DNA of 63,788 bases from Rhodospirillaceae bacterium. GTDB lineage: Bacteria; Pseudomonadota; Alphaproteobacteria; UBA8366. The notes beneath the pieces are model-generated. The model saw only the letters and a program-made list of their open reading frames with translations. It was not told where the DNA came from and made no database searches. The DNA is taken from NCBI GenBank assembly GCA_002716125.1, contig PAZH01000046.1, positions 1 through 63,788 on the forward strand. Reading direction: 5' to 3'. Of the stretch, positions 51,186-60,663 are shown one piece after another. A program made the position numbers and the translations under genes. Within the stretch, counting starts at the first letter, position 1. Every line of letters starts with the position of its first letter.

Positions 51186-52522
51186 CGCGTCGCCACCATG
51201 CTAACGAACTTGTCCAGACTGCCGGGTTCTTCGAAATTACGGAGGAGGTCGTAGAGCTCGCGGGTCCGATCCCCGAGCGTCGGCTCGACCAACGGCTCGA
51301 ACTTACGCCACATGTCGTCCCAACTCATCGGATTGTCCGGATTGCCGAGCGCCAACGGAATATCCGCATCGAGGCGGGAGCCGTCCGTGAGTTCGACAAC
51401 GATCCGGGCCGCCGTCTGCGCCATTTCGGCGGTCGGTTTCGGTTCGACTTTCAGCAGAATGTCCCGAAGATGCGGATCGGCGATCCGCTCGTCGCAGAAA
51501 TCTTCTTCCGTCGCTTCATAACCGCTGAGCCCAAGCGCCGCGCAATAGGCAAGACTGAACTTACCTTCGAGCGGCGTCTGCGGATTGGGTTTACCCGCGA
51601 GCTTGACCGCCGGCTCGCTTACGACCGCTTCGATCTTCGCAATCTCTTTGCCCTTCACCTGATCGGAGAGGCTTCGTGCCGCGTCGATCAAGGCATGAGT
51701 CAAAAGACACGCCGCATATGGCTTGAAGGTATTGCGTGTAATTTCCCACTCGTCGTTGAAGTCGAGCGGCGCGAGTGCCGCGCCGCCATCCTGGAAGATG
51801 GCCTCAGACAATCCACCGTCCGTTTCCATCAGGTCTTCCTTGGCGATGAACCCCTCGCCCGCCAACTCGGCGGATAAGACACCGTTGAGCGCGGCCTTTC
51901 CCGCATGAAACGGCTTCGACATCGTACCGAAGGACGCGCTGAGACCGCCGGTTTGCGTTGCGACCGCACCGAATGCATTGCGGGCACGCGCCTCGTCGAG
52001 CTTGTACAGCACACTCGCCGCCGCCGTCGCACCAAACGCACCAAAGATGCCGGTGGCATGAAAGCCGCGAAGGTTAGCCGGCTGTCCCGCACCATTACCC
52101 AAACGCGCCGCGACTTCGAACCCCGTAATGATCGCGGAGAGGATATCCGCTTCGCTCGCACCGATATGTGTGCCCACCGCCAGCGCGGATGCCACCGTCG
52201 GCCCGCTCACATGCGTTGTCGAGCCGACATGTGTATCATCGTAATCGAGGCAATGCGCCATCGTGCCATTAATCATTGCGGCCGCGGCCGGCGCGGCTTT
52301 ACCACCCAGCAGTACTTGCGCGTCGCCGTTGGTTCCCCAATTCATTGCAACCTTGCGCACTGCCGCCTGTGCTTCTTCGTTGCGTGCGCCGAGCGCGACG
52401 CCGCACCAATCGACAAGGCACATTTTTGCAGCGTCCAGTATCTCGCTCGGATAATTACGTCCGATAGCAGAGCCGACGAAACGGCCCGCTTCTAATGCGT
52501 TGCGTGTGTCCGTGTTGCTCAT
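51182..52522 (-). CDS. MmgE/PrpD family protein, second copy
   Basis: 446 residues. Family features: CLVDWCGVALGARN, AAAMINGTMAHCLDYDDTHVGS, HVSGPTVASALAVGTHIGAS, GFHATGIFGAFGATAAAS, MSKPFHAGKAALNGVLSAELA. It is less than half identical by eye to the copy at 47.9 kb, so a different substrate is likely. Its start overlaps the CoA-transferase stop by ATGA, so hydrolase - crotonase - CoA-transferase - PrpD form one operon. Cis-aconitate or methylcitrate chemistry is possible; no prpB/prpC is near. Confidence 0.88.
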   Translation of the reverse strand: MSNTDTRNALEAGRFVGSAIGRNYPSEILDAAKMCLVDWCGVALGARNEEAQAAVRKVAMNWGTNGDAQVLLGGKAAPAAAAMINGTMAHCLDYDDTHVGSTTHVSGPTVASALAVGTHIGASEADILSAIITGFEVAARLGNGAGQPANLRGFHATGIFGAFGATAAASVLYKLDEARARNAFGAVATQTGGLSASFGTMSKPFHAGKAALNGVLSAELAGEGFIAKEDLMETDGGLSEAIFQDGGAALAPLDFNDEWEITRNTFKPYAACLLTHALIDAARSLSDQVKGKEIAKIEAVVSEPAVKLAGKPNPQTPLEGKFSLAYCAALGLSGYEATEEDFCDERIADPHLRDILLKVEPKPTAEMAQTAARIVVELTDGSRLDADIPLALGNPDNPMSWDDMWRKFEPLVEPTLGDRTRELYDLLRNFEEPGSLDKFVSMVATR

Positions 52523-53751
52523 TGTCCCATAGCTCCCGATTTTTTCAGGTCCGCGATCTGATCTTCAGAATATCCTAATTCAGCGAGAATTTCCGCATCA
52601 TGTTGGCCAAGCCCTGGCGCCGCACTGCGCTTACTCTCGGACAATCCCATGCCGGCCAGCGGATTGCCGATCTGCGCGATTTTTCCCTCGCCCGGTGCAT
52701 CGATGTACTCAATAAGCCCTCGATGCTTTACGTGTTCGTCGACCAAGGCCTCGCCAGGCGTCAGGATCGGACAAATCGGGGCGCCGATCGCCGTGAGCTC
52801 CTGCACGATTTCATCACGTGTCCGTGCGGCGCAATAGTCCGTTAAGACCTGCTCATAGACCTTACCCTTCTCGCCATGAGTCGTGTGTCTATCGGCTGGA
52901 CTTTCGTCCGCGTCGATCAAGTCGGTCCGTCGAATTATCGTGCAGAACTCTCGCCAGAGCTTCGCTTCCAGCAACGAGATCGCAACGCCTTTCCCGTCCT
53001 TGGTCGTATAGTGGTTGTAGCGCGGGTTGCCGCCATAGGATTCGACCACGGGCTGGCCGCTATAGCCGGCTTGAGTCGCCATCCCGCTGCTTAACGCGAT
53101 ATTCGCCATCGAGAAAAGACTATCGAACATCGAGCAATCGACGAACCGACCTTCGCCTGTCTGCTGACAACGCATGAGTGCGAGTAGGATACCGATCATC
53201 GCAATGGCACCCGCGGAATAATCTGCGGCTTGGAACAGCGGTACTTCAGGCACGCCGAGGCCGCGTTCAAGGTTGGTACCCATGATCCCCGTGACGGCCT
53301 GAATAACGAGATCGTGTCCCGGGATCGGCGCGTAGGGTCCGTCCTGACCAAATCCGGTGATCGAACAATAAACCACCTTGTCGTTCAGCTTCTTGCAGGT
53401 CTCGTAGTCGATGCCGAGTTTCTTGGTGACACCAACCCGATAGGATTCGAGCACGACATCCGCATCCGCAATCAACTTGTGCGCAACAGCCTGCGCTTCC
53501 GGCTTCGCGAGATCGAGGGCGATACCGCGCTTATTCCGGTTCACGCTGTGGAAATAGGCGCTGGTGGTCTCGTAATTCGGCGGATTATGTCGTGCCCCAT
53601 CACCGATACCCGGTTGTTCGACCTTAATGACCTCGGCGCCGAAATCCGCCATCATTTGCGATGCCCAGGGCCCCGGTAACAATCGGCTGAAGTCGACGAC
53701 CTTAATCCCGGAGAGGACAAATTCGGGCGTCATATTGTTCTCGGCGTTCAT
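52519..53751 (-). CDS. CaiB/BaiF family III CoA-transferase
   Basis: 410 residues. N-terminal LSGIKVVDFSRLLPGPWASQ and MADFGAEVIKVEQPGIGD; the nucleophile Asp is in IPGHDLVIQAVTGIMG; a GEGRFVDCSMFDSLFS block and C-terminal GLGQHDAEILAELGYSEDQI follow. Longer than average by about 20 residues at the C terminus. Overlaps prpD by four bases and follows the crotonase gene by six, so it is the CoA-activating member of the operon. Confidence 0.9.
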   Translation of the reverse strand: MNAENNMTPEFVLSGIKVVDFSRLLPGPWASQMMADFGAEVIKVEQPGIGDGARHNPPNYETTSAYFHSVNRNKRGIALDLAKPEAQAVAHKLIADADVVLESYRVGVTKKLGIDYETCKKLNDKVVYCSITGFGQDGPYAPIPGHDLVIQAVTGIMGTNLERGLGVPEVPLFQAADYSAGAIAMIGILLALMRCQQTGEGRFVDCSMFDSLFSMANIALSSGMATQAGYSGQPVVESYGGNPRYNHYTTKDGKGVAISLLEAKLWREFCTIIRRTDLIDADESPADRHTTHGEKGKVYEQVLTDYCAARTRDEIVQELTAIGAPICPILTPGEALVDEHVKHRGLIEYIDAPGEGKIAQIGNPLAGMGLSESKRSAAPGLGQHDAEILAELGYSEDQIADLKKSGAMGQ

Positions 53752-53757
53752 ACAGAT

Positions 53758-54540
53758 TTACTCGCCTTTGAACTTCGCGTCGCGCTTCTCGAGGAAGGCG
53801 CCGATACCTTCTTTGCGATCCGCCGTCTGGTAGATCGAACTTACGATAAAACGCTCGTAATCGATCGCGGAACGCAAATCCATCTGCATACCGTTGTAGA
53901 CGACACGCTTGACCCAAGCGAGGCTGAGAGGCGCGCGATCGGCAAAAACTGCGACCATTTCCTTTGCCTTCGCAAGCGCGCCGCCCTTCGGCGTCAACTT
54001 GTTCAGCAGTCCAATCCGGAACGCTTCGTCCGCTTGGATCGGATCGCCCATCAACATGATCTCCAGGGCCGCACCCACCCCGACAATACGCGGCAGTCGC
54101 TGCGTGCCGCCGGCGCCGGCGACCGTACCGATCCGCGAACTGGTGATGCCGTAGCTCGATCCCTCGGCACCGACACGGATGTCGCAGCAAAGGATGAATT
54201 CCGCGCCGCCGGTCATGCAGAAGCCCTCAATCGCGGCAATGACCGGGATCTCGAGTTCTTCCATCGTCCGGCAAAGCTTCTCCCAATTCGATAGGTAGTC
54301 GACGACGCTCTTCGGGCCCGCAAGTGCGAGTGCTTCGTTCAAATCGGCGCCGGATGCGAAATACTTATCCCCGCCGGTGACGATAATGCCGAAGATATCG
54401 GGATCGTCCTGACCTTCCTTCGCGGCGGCGGCCAACTCCCCCATCAATTCGACACTGAACGAATTCCGGCTTTCCGGCCGGTTCAATGTGACGACCATGG
54501 CAGGACCATCTTTTTCGACAAGAATGGTATTATAACTCAT
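53758..54540 (-). CDS. Enoyl-CoA hydratase/isomerase family protein
   Basis: 260-residue crotonase. YFASGADLNEALAL (first oxyanion loop) and IEGFCMTGGAEFILCCDIRV (second, with the first catalytic Glu retained in GAEF) are present. The second hydratase Glu position is Ser (YGITSSRIGTVAGAGGTQRLPR). The C-terminal FLEKRDAKFKGE is the usual crotonase ending. It may hydrate or isomerise the acyl-CoA formed by the neighbouring CoA-transferase. Gap of 24 bases to the hydrolase upstream. Confidence 0.88.
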   Translation of the reverse strand: MSYNTILVEKDGPAMVVTLNRPESRNSFSVELMGELAAAAKEGQDDPDIFGIIVTGGDKYFASGADLNEALALAGPKSVVDYLSNWEKLCRTMEELEIPVIAAIEGFCMTGGAEFILCCDIRVGAEGSSYGITSSRIGTVAGAGGTQRLPRIVGVGAALEIMLMGDPIQADEAFRIGLLNKLTPKGGALAKAKEMVAVFADRAPLSLAWVKRVVYNGMQMDLRSAIDYERFIVSSIYQTADRKEGIGAFLEKRDAKFKGE

Positions 54541-54564
54541 GGGTTCCTCCGATTGAGGCGCCGA

Positions 54565-55392
54565 TCAGGCGTCCTTGTGGAAATCAATGATGCGCCGATT
54601 GACATCGTCAGCGCCCTCAAACATCGCCCAATGACCAACATTCGGTAGGACATGCAGTTTCAGATCCGGAACGTACTCGCGGATCAGGTCCGCGCGATGC
54701 TCGATGGACGGAAACGCGGTCGGATCGTCTTTCCCGTAGATCAGCTGTGCGCGGCAGCCCGCTTTGCCAAGATTTTCCGGCAGAATGGGTTGGGCACTCA
54801 CATTCCGGCTGTTGAATTTGGCGCGCCCAACATTGTCATGCTGCATATCGAGAACGTCTTCATCGACGGATTCGGGATGTTTGAGCATCAGCTGCAAGAG
54901 ATTGTGCTTAAGGGCATGGCGGTAAGCCTTCGGATCGTCTTTCACGTCGCCGTAGCGAATGAAGTCGAGGCGGGGTCGACCTTTGATCGAAAAGCCACCG
55001 GGCCCGATGACCGTCATCGCACGCACTCTGGCACCGAAATGGGCGGCGACCGCACTACCGCACGCCCCGCCGAACGAAAACCCAACGATACTGAAGCTCT
55101 CGTCCTTCTCTACGATCCGATTGACCGAGGCGACGAAGACCTGAAGGTACTCCTGGGGCGTCAATCCATAGTCGACTTGCTCTGATTCTCCATAACTCGG
55201 CGCGTCGACCGCGCGGACGTCGAAATGCTCCGCCAAAACATCGATATTACGGATCCAATGAGTCCACGAACCCATACCGCCGTGGAACAATAAAATAGGG
55301 TGTCCGGTCCCTTTTTGCTTCACGTTCAATCGAACGCCTTCGGCAAGGGCTTTGTCTTTATCCCAACCTTCCGGCACTCGCTTCTGGTCCAT
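54565..55392 (-). CDS. Alpha/beta hydrolase (MhpC/C-C hydrolase-like)
   Basis: 275-residue cytosolic hydrolase. HGGMGSWTHW gives the oxyanion loop; the Ser nucleophile is in SIVGFSFGGACGSAVAAHFG; Asp in IYGKDDPTAFPS; His in VLPNVGHWAMFEGADDVN. The overall layout fits meta-cleavage-product (MhpC-like) or epoxide/ester hydrolases. First gene of the four-gene minus operon; divergent from the SDR operon across 107 bases (55393-55499), which must hold both promoters. Confidence 0.87.
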   Translation of the reverse strand: MDQKRVPEGWDKDKALAEGVRLNVKQKGTGHPILLFHGGMGSWTHWIRNIDVLAEHFDVRAVDAPSYGESEQVDYGLTPQEYLQVFVASVNRIVEKDESFSIVGFSFGGACGSAVAAHFGARVRAMTVIGPGGFSIKGRPRLDFIRYGDVKDDPKAYRHALKHNLLQLMLKHPESVDEDVLDMQHDNVGRAKFNSRNVSAQPILPENLGKAGCRAQLIYGKDDPTAFPSIEHRADLIREYVPDLKLHVLPNVGHWAMFEGADDVNRRIIDFHKDA

Positions 55393-55499
55393 CCCGCTCT
55401 GGCTCCTATTTCCTTATTCGCACGGCCGTTTTAGGCCAAACGCGATAACACGAGGCAACGCCGCCCATCGGGCGGCGCGGTTCGGAAAGGATATAGAAC

Positions 55500-56288
55500 G
55501 TGACGGAAGGTTTTCACGGTAGGACGGTTCTCATTCCAGGAGGCGGGCGCGGCATTGGATATGCGGCAGGCGTCATGATGGCGAACCAAGGCGCAAAGGT
55601 CGCCTTAGCGGATGTGGTCGGCGACCGGGCGACGGAAGCGGCTGCGCGCCTGAAAGACGAAACCGGCGCCGAAACGCTCGGTATCGCCTGCGATATCGCC
55701 AATCCAGACGATGTTCATCGGATGATTTCGAGCGCACAATCCGCACTCGGCGATATCGATATCATGGTGAATACAGCCGCCATTGTTGCTGATAAGACCT
55801 TCATGGAATCGACGCCGGAAGACTGGAAGCAGATTTTGGACATCTGCCTCTATGGGTCGATGAACGTCATACACGCTGTTTTACCGGGGATGGTGGAGCG
55901 GAATTACGGGCGGATCGTCTGTCTCGCTTCCGACGCCGCGCGCACAGGACAAGCGCGTCACTCCTACTACGCGGCGGCGAAAGGCGGCGTCATTTCCTTG
56001 GTAAAATCGGTCGCCCAAGAAGTTGGACGCAACGGTGTCACGCTAAATGTCGTCTCACCGGGCGCCACCGACACGGAACTCCGTAAGGGACGCGAGAAAG
56101 AAGTCTTGGAAGCGATCGGCGAAGAACGCTTCGCCAAGCGCGAGCAAACCATCCTCCGCATGTATCCGACCCGCCGGCTTGGACAACCGGACGACATTGC
56201 CGCCGGCATCGTATATCTTTGCGGCGACGGGGCGTCCTGGGTGACGGGACAAGTGCTCAGCATCAACGGCGGCTTCGCGATGGTGTAG
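55500..56288 (+). CDS. Short-chain dehydrogenase/reductase
   Basis: 262 residues. GTG start at 55500 after AAAGGA. PGGGRGIGYAAG (the first residue of TGxxxGxG is Pro), LADVVGDRA, DIDIMVNTAAIV, the catalytic Ser in VCLASDAAR, YYAAAK and SPGATDTEL are visible, with the C-terminal VTGQVLSINGGFAMV typical of 3-oxoacyl-ACP reductase-like SDRs. First gene of a plus operon with acyl-CoA dehydrogenase, a double CoA-transferase and an MDR reductase; a beta-oxidation-like hydroxyacyl step is plausible. Confidence 0.9.
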   Translation: MTEGFHGRTVLIPGGGRGIGYAAGVMMANQGAKVALADVVGDRATEAAARLKDETGAETLGIACDIANPDDVHRMISSAQSALGDIDIMVNTAAIVADKTFMESTPEDWKQILDICLYGSMNVIHAVLPGMVERNYGRIVCLASDAARTGQARHSYYAAAKGGVISLVKSVAQEVGRNGVTLNVVSPGATDTELRKGREKEVLEAIGEERFAKREQTILRMYPTRRLGQPDDIAAGIVYLCGDGASWVTGQVLSINGGFAMV

Positions 56289-56337
56289 GCACAGACGCCA
56301 CACCCCAAGACCGAGCGACAAAGACGAAAGCACACAC

Positions 56338-57489
56338 ATGGACTTCGATCTCTCGACAGAGCAAAAGCTGATTCAGGACTCCGCGCGCAGCATGATGGAG
56401 CGGGACGTTCAACCCATCCTCGATAAGCACGACCCAAACAAGTCGCTGCCAAAAGCGGCCATGCTGGAGATTTTCAGCCATCTCAAGAATATGGGCTTGA
56501 TGGCGCCGCGACTGTCCGAAAAAGACGGCGGGTCCGGCATGTCGATGCTGAATTACGGGCTTATCTACGAGCAGCTACCACCGTTCCTCGCGATCGCCGT
56601 CATGGGGCATGAATGCACCATCGCCCGCATTTTTGCGGAAGCGACGGAAGAGCAGAAAGAGATGTTCCTGCCCGACCTGTTCGAAGGGAAGAAGATTACC
56701 GGCACGGCGACGACGGAACCGGGGGTCGGCTCGAACCCGCGCGAGGTCACAACGCGGGTGGTCGAAGACGGCAACGAGTTGGTGATCAACGGCCGTAAGA
56801 TGTGGTGCAGCAATGCCAGTATCGCCGATATCATCAACGTGACCTGTGCCGACGGTTCGGACGATCGCGGTGCTAATCTGCGCCGCGTCGTTGTCGAGAC
56901 CGACAATCCGAATATGGAAGTCACCGAAATCGAGACGATGGGCCTCAAGATGGGGCACCTATCGGAGATCGTTTTTGACGATTGCCGCGTACCGGCGGTC
57001 AATACGTTCGGCTCGGCGGGCGATGCCGCACGCTTGCTCACCATAACCTGGAATGGAAACCGCCCGCTTTGCGGTCTTGCGGCAACGCACCTGGCGCAAA
57101 AGGCCCTCGATAAAGCGACTGTCTATGCCGGCGAACGGACGCAGTTTGGGAAAGCCATTGGCGGACACCAACTCGTCCAAAAACTCTTAGCCGATATCGA
57201 GACTAATGTCGTGACCAGCCGCCTGCTTTGTTACTACGCTCTCGATGCATTGGATAAAGGCGATCACACAAATGGCATCTCCGCCATGGCGAAGCGCTAC
57301 GCAACGACGGCCTGCGAGCAAGCGGTGTCGATGGCAATGCATGTGCACGGTGCCATGGGGATCGCCGAAGAAACCGGCCTCGATCAACTCTACCGCGATG
57401 TCCGCATGTTGCCGATCCCGGACGCAACGAACGAAATCTTGACCTTGATTCAAGGCCGGGAGCTGACTGGCATGGCGGCATTCCGCTAG
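56338..57489 (+). CDS. Acyl-CoA dehydrogenase family protein
   Basis: 383 residues. N-terminal FDLSTEQKLIQDSARSMME, FAD/substrate region GTATTEPGVGSNPREVTTR, KTIVSNASI-like WCSNASIADIINVT, ERTQFGKAIGGHQLVQKLLA, MAMHVHGAMGIAEETGLDQL and C-terminal PDATNEILTLIQGRELTG. The usual catalytic-base Glu position (Y-E-G-T) reads P-D-A-T, so Asp replaces Glu. Dehydrogenates the alpha-beta bond of an unknown acyl-CoA, passing electrons to ETF. 12 bases before the CoA-transferase. Confidence 0.9.
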   Translation: MDFDLSTEQKLIQDSARSMMERDVQPILDKHDPNKSLPKAAMLEIFSHLKNMGLMAPRLSEKDGGSGMSMLNYGLIYEQLPPFLAIAVMGHECTIARIFAEATEEQKEMFLPDLFEGKKITGTATTEPGVGSNPREVTTRVVEDGNELVINGRKMWCSNASIADIINVTCADGSDDRGANLRRVVVETDNPNMEVTEIETMGLKMGHLSEIVFDDCRVPAVNTFGSAGDAARLLTITWNGNRPLCGLAATHLAQKALDKATVYAGERTQFGKAIGGHQLVQKLLADIETNVVTSRLLCYYALDALDKGDHTNGISAMAKRYATTACEQAVSMAMHVHGAMGIAEETGLDQLYRDVRMLPIPDATNEILTLIQGRELTGMAAFR

Positions 57490-57501
57490 GAGGAAGAAAC
57501 G

Positions 57502-59565
57502 ATGCGTCCACTCGATGGCGTTACCGTAGCCGAACTCGGCGGGCGCATTTCTGCCGGCGCATGCGGCACGCTCTTAGCCCATCTCGGCGCGACCGTGCTC
57601 TATGTCGAAGGACAAGACTTACCCGGCGAAAAATGGGCACACCGCGCCACCTTCGCCCTTGGCAAGGAGCCGGTCGACACCAGCCGCCGAGAACAGTCTG
57701 TCGCCGCCGCCGACATCATCATCACATCCAGCGATATTGACGGAGAGCAAACCGATTATCCGCAGGCGATCCATATCGACCTTACCGCCTTCGGTCATAC
57801 GGGTCCGCTCGCCGGCAAGCTGTATTCAGACGCACTGATACAAGCGCTCACGGGTGTTGCCGATACGAATGGCCAGGAAGGCGGTGGTCCCTTTGCCGCC
57901 GGCGCACCGATCCTCGAATACGAGGCCGCGATTTATGGTGCCGCCGCAGCCGTGGCCGCCCTGCGGGTTCGGCGGCTTGGCGGGCCGAACCAATCCGCCG
58001 ATGTCTCGCTCTTTGACTGCGGGATCAATTCCCTGCCGACCTATCTGCCGGCGCATCACGACGGGAAAATTCCGGTTCGCGAAGGCAACCGGCATCCTCT
58101 CGTCGTCCCGTGGAACAGCTTCTCAACGAGCGATGGTGACGTCCTGATCTGCACCGTCTCGAATGAGCACTTCACCATTCTATGCGGTATCATCGGCCGT
58201 CCGGAAATTCCGGAGACAATCCTGGAAAACAACGACCGTGTCGCAAATCGCGGCTTAATCGAAGAAGCGATCACGGATTGGACGTCGTCACACACCGTCG
58301 CCGAGTGCATGACCGCCCTCTCTGAGGCCGGTATTGCGAGCGGGCCGATCACCGTTATTGACGACCTGCCGAGCGAAGCGAACCTCGTACATCGCAAGAG
58401 CATCATCCAAGCAAAGGACGGCGAGCGCCTATTCCTTGCCAAGACGCCGTTCTTCACGAATGACGCCTGGACTTCGGCGATTGCCGATACGGTAAAACCT
58501 GCCGACAGTGGCAAAATTCCCGAGGCGGGCGGAACAGCTGGCGGGAATGGCGGTCCGACACTGCCACTCGACGGCATTCGCGTCATAGAATTCGGCCAAT
58601 TCACCACGGCGCCTCTTTGCGCCCGCCACCTCGCAACGCTCGGCGCCGAAGTCATCAAGATCGAACCCGTAACCGGCGACGTCGCACGCCAATGGAATCC
58701 CGCCCGCGACGACATCGGCTACTACTTCATGTATTCGAACGCGGACAAGCACGCGCTCGCGGTAAACATGCGGGATGAGGAAGGCTGGAACATCGTCCGC
58801 GACCTTATCGCGTCCGCCGATGTCATCGTACAAAACATGAAACCCGGCTCTCTCGACCGGCTCGGTTTTGGTTGGAAAGACGTGCAGAAATTCAATCCAC
58901 GCATGGTCTGTGTCGGTATCTCCGGCTTCGGCGACGACAGTGCGTATGAAGGCCGGCCCGCCGTCGACACCATTGTGCAGGGCGGCTCCGGCATCATGGA
59001 TTTGACACGGGACGGCGACGTCCCGCTATCGACCGGCATTTCCTATTCAGACATCACCGGCGGACAACTCGCCATGCTCGGAGTCGTCGCAGGCCTCGAA
59101 CTGCGAGAGCGTACCGGCAAAGGCATGAACTACGACATATCGATGCAGGACGTCACCTCATGGGTGACGGAGACCACGTGGAACATTGCCGCCGAGCAAC
59201 GGGGGCCGAACGGTGCCGCCGTCGAATGTAGCGATGGATATGTCTGGATGGAGAATCCCGCGGACGCGGACGGTATCGATACGGCATCGAAGACCCGCGC
59301 GGCGATGTTTGGCGGTCTGGCACCAAAAGGTGTCAAACTCGCGCCCATCCTGAATGTGTCCGAAGCGGCCATTCACCCACAGACTTTGGCGCGCGCGTTG
59401 ATCGTCGACGGCGAGTGGGAAACCGGTCCCTGGCCCCTCCTGGGATCGCCCATGAAACTTTCGAAGACGCCCCCACAGGTCCGGCGCCCAATCAATCGGC
59501 CGGAAGCGCCGACGGCGGAAGTCCTTGCCAAGTTCGGCATTCGCCGCGATACGGCAGCGGAGTAG
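57502..59565 (+). CDS. Didomain CaiB/BaiF CoA-transferase
   Basis: 687 residues, about twice the family length because two family III domains are fused. Domain 1 (1-345) opens PLDGVTVAELGGRISAGACG and has a candidate Asp in YSDALIQALTGVAD, but lacks the usual GAEVIKIE-like phrase (GATVLYVEG instead). Domain 2 (355-687) is canonical: DGIRVIEFGQFTTAPLCARH, GAEVIKIEP, Asp in PAVDTIVQGGSGIMDL, and GKGMNYDISMQDVTSWV. An internal linker at ~337-355 is Gly-rich. GGAGG precedes the ATG. It probably acts as an intramolecular version of the usual dimer. Four bases before the MDR gene. Confidence 0.9.
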   Translation: MRPLDGVTVAELGGRISAGACGTLLAHLGATVLYVEGQDLPGEKWAHRATFALGKEPVDTSRREQSVAAADIIITSSDIDGEQTDYPQAIHIDLTAFGHTGPLAGKLYSDALIQALTGVADTNGQEGGGPFAAGAPILEYEAAIYGAAAAVAALRVRRLGGPNQSADVSLFDCGINSLPTYLPAHHDGKIPVREGNRHPLVVPWNSFSTSDGDVLICTVSNEHFTILCGIIGRPEIPETILENNDRVANRGLIEEAITDWTSSHTVAECMTALSEAGIASGPITVIDDLPSEANLVHRKSIIQAKDGERLFLAKTPFFTNDAWTSAIADTVKPADSGKIPEAGGTAGGNGGPTLPLDGIRVIEFGQFTTAPLCARHLATLGAEVIKIEPVTGDVARQWNPARDDIGYYFMYSNADKHALAVNMRDEEGWNIVRDLIASADVIVQNMKPGSLDRLGFGWKDVQKFNPRMVCVGISGFGDDSAYEGRPAVDTIVQGGSGIMDLTRDGDVPLSTGISYSDITGGQLAMLGVVAGLELRERTGKGMNYDISMQDVTSWVTETTWNIAAEQRGPNGAAVECSDGYVWMENPADADGIDTASKTRAAMFGGLAPKGVKLAPILNVSEAAIHPQTLARALIVDGEWETGPWPLLGSPMKLSKTPPQVRRPINRPEAPTAEVLAKFGIRRDTAAE

Positions 59566-59569
59566 TTCC

Positions 59570-60562
59570 ATGCGTGCCGTCTGGTACGAAAAACAGGGAC
59601 CCGCTCGCGAGGTTCTAATCCTCGGCGAGAAGCCGACGCCCGCGCCAGCCCCCGGTGAAGTCTTGATCCGCGTCCACGCTTCCGGCGTCAATCCGTCAGA
59701 TGAGGGGATGCGGAGCGGACTTGGACGCGCCCAGAATGTCGAGCCTTTTGTCATCCCGCAAAGCGACGGTGCCGGCATGGTCGAAGCACTCGGCGACGGT
59801 GTCACCCGCCACACAGTGGGTGATCGGGTCTGGCTCTACAACGGCCAACGCGAAGGCCGCCAACACGGCACAGGGGCCGAGTTTATCGCGCTCAACGCGG
59901 AGCGCGTCCGTCCCCTGCCCGACGCGCTTTCCTTCAGCGAAGGAGCAACTCTCGGCATTCCCGGTATGACGGCGCATTTCAGTGTCTTCTGTGATGGGCC
60001 GGTCGACGGCAAAACCGTCCTGATCACCGGCGGTGCCGGAGCGGTCGGGCACTACGCAATTCAATGGGCGTCTTGGGGCGGCGCCAAGGTGATCTCCACG
60101 GTAAGTTCGCCGCAAAAGGCGGATGACGCCAAAGCCGCCGGCGCGGACGTGATCATCAATTATCGCGAAGAAGACGTCGCCGCCCGGATCTTGGAAGAGA
60201 CAAACGGCGAAGGCGTCGACCATATCTGCGAGGTCGAGTTCGGCGGCAACATCCGGATTACCGAGCAGATCATCAAGGTGAACGGCTGCGTCTCCGTCTA
60301 TGCGTCAAAGGGCGAGCTCAACCCGACTCTGCCAATGAACATCTTCATGACCAAGAACATTAAGGTCTGGCCGTTTGTCCTGCCGATGACACCGCTTGCG
60401 GACCGCGAGCGCGCGCAAGCCGATATCGCCACCTGGCTCGCTCGAGGAAAACGTCTGCACAACGTCGCCGGCGAATTCCCACTCGCAGAGACCGCCGCCG
60501 CCCACGAGTTCGTGGCGTCCAAAACGAAACGCGGCACGGTCATCGTCTTGCCGCAGAAATAG
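59570..60562 (+). CDS. Quinone oxidoreductase-like MDR protein
   Basis: 330-residue zinc-independent medium-chain reductase (zeta-crystallin type). Start at ATG 59570. Seen: LIRVHASGVNPSDEGMR, PQSDGAGMVEALGDGV, GDRVWLYNG, FSEGATLGIPGMTAHF, and the NADPH site VLITGGAGAVGHYAIQWA with ISTVSSPQKADDAKAAGAD. No catalytic-zinc Cys/His set. Typically reduces quinones or enoyl compounds. Last gene of the plus operon (SDR, dehydrogenase, CoA-transferase, MDR). Confidence 0.9.
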   Translation: MRAVWYEKQGPAREVLILGEKPTPAPAPGEVLIRVHASGVNPSDEGMRSGLGRAQNVEPFVIPQSDGAGMVEALGDGVTRHTVGDRVWLYNGQREGRQHGTGAEFIALNAERVRPLPDALSFSEGATLGIPGMTAHFSVFCDGPVDGKTVLITGGAGAVGHYAIQWASWGGAKVISTVSSPQKADDAKAAGADVIINYREEDVAARILEETNGEGVDHICEVEFGGNIRITEQIIKVNGCVSVYASKGELNPTLPMNIFMTKNIKVWPFVLPMTPLADRERAQADIATWLARGKRLHNVAGEFPLAETAAAHEFVASKTKRGTVIVLPQK

Positions 60563-60663
60563 GCCGTCTCGTTTCCCGGCCGGCGAGACCGGGACCTCGT
60601 TCAATTGTGCTGCTTGATTACCATGCCCTGTCCCGGATCGCTTCGCGTCCGCGCAATAAAACT

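Noticed and set aside
60563..60663. Terminator between the MDR and SDR genes
   Set aside because: A GTCTCG/CGAGAC pair exists, but the stem is only six bases with a long loop and no U-run.
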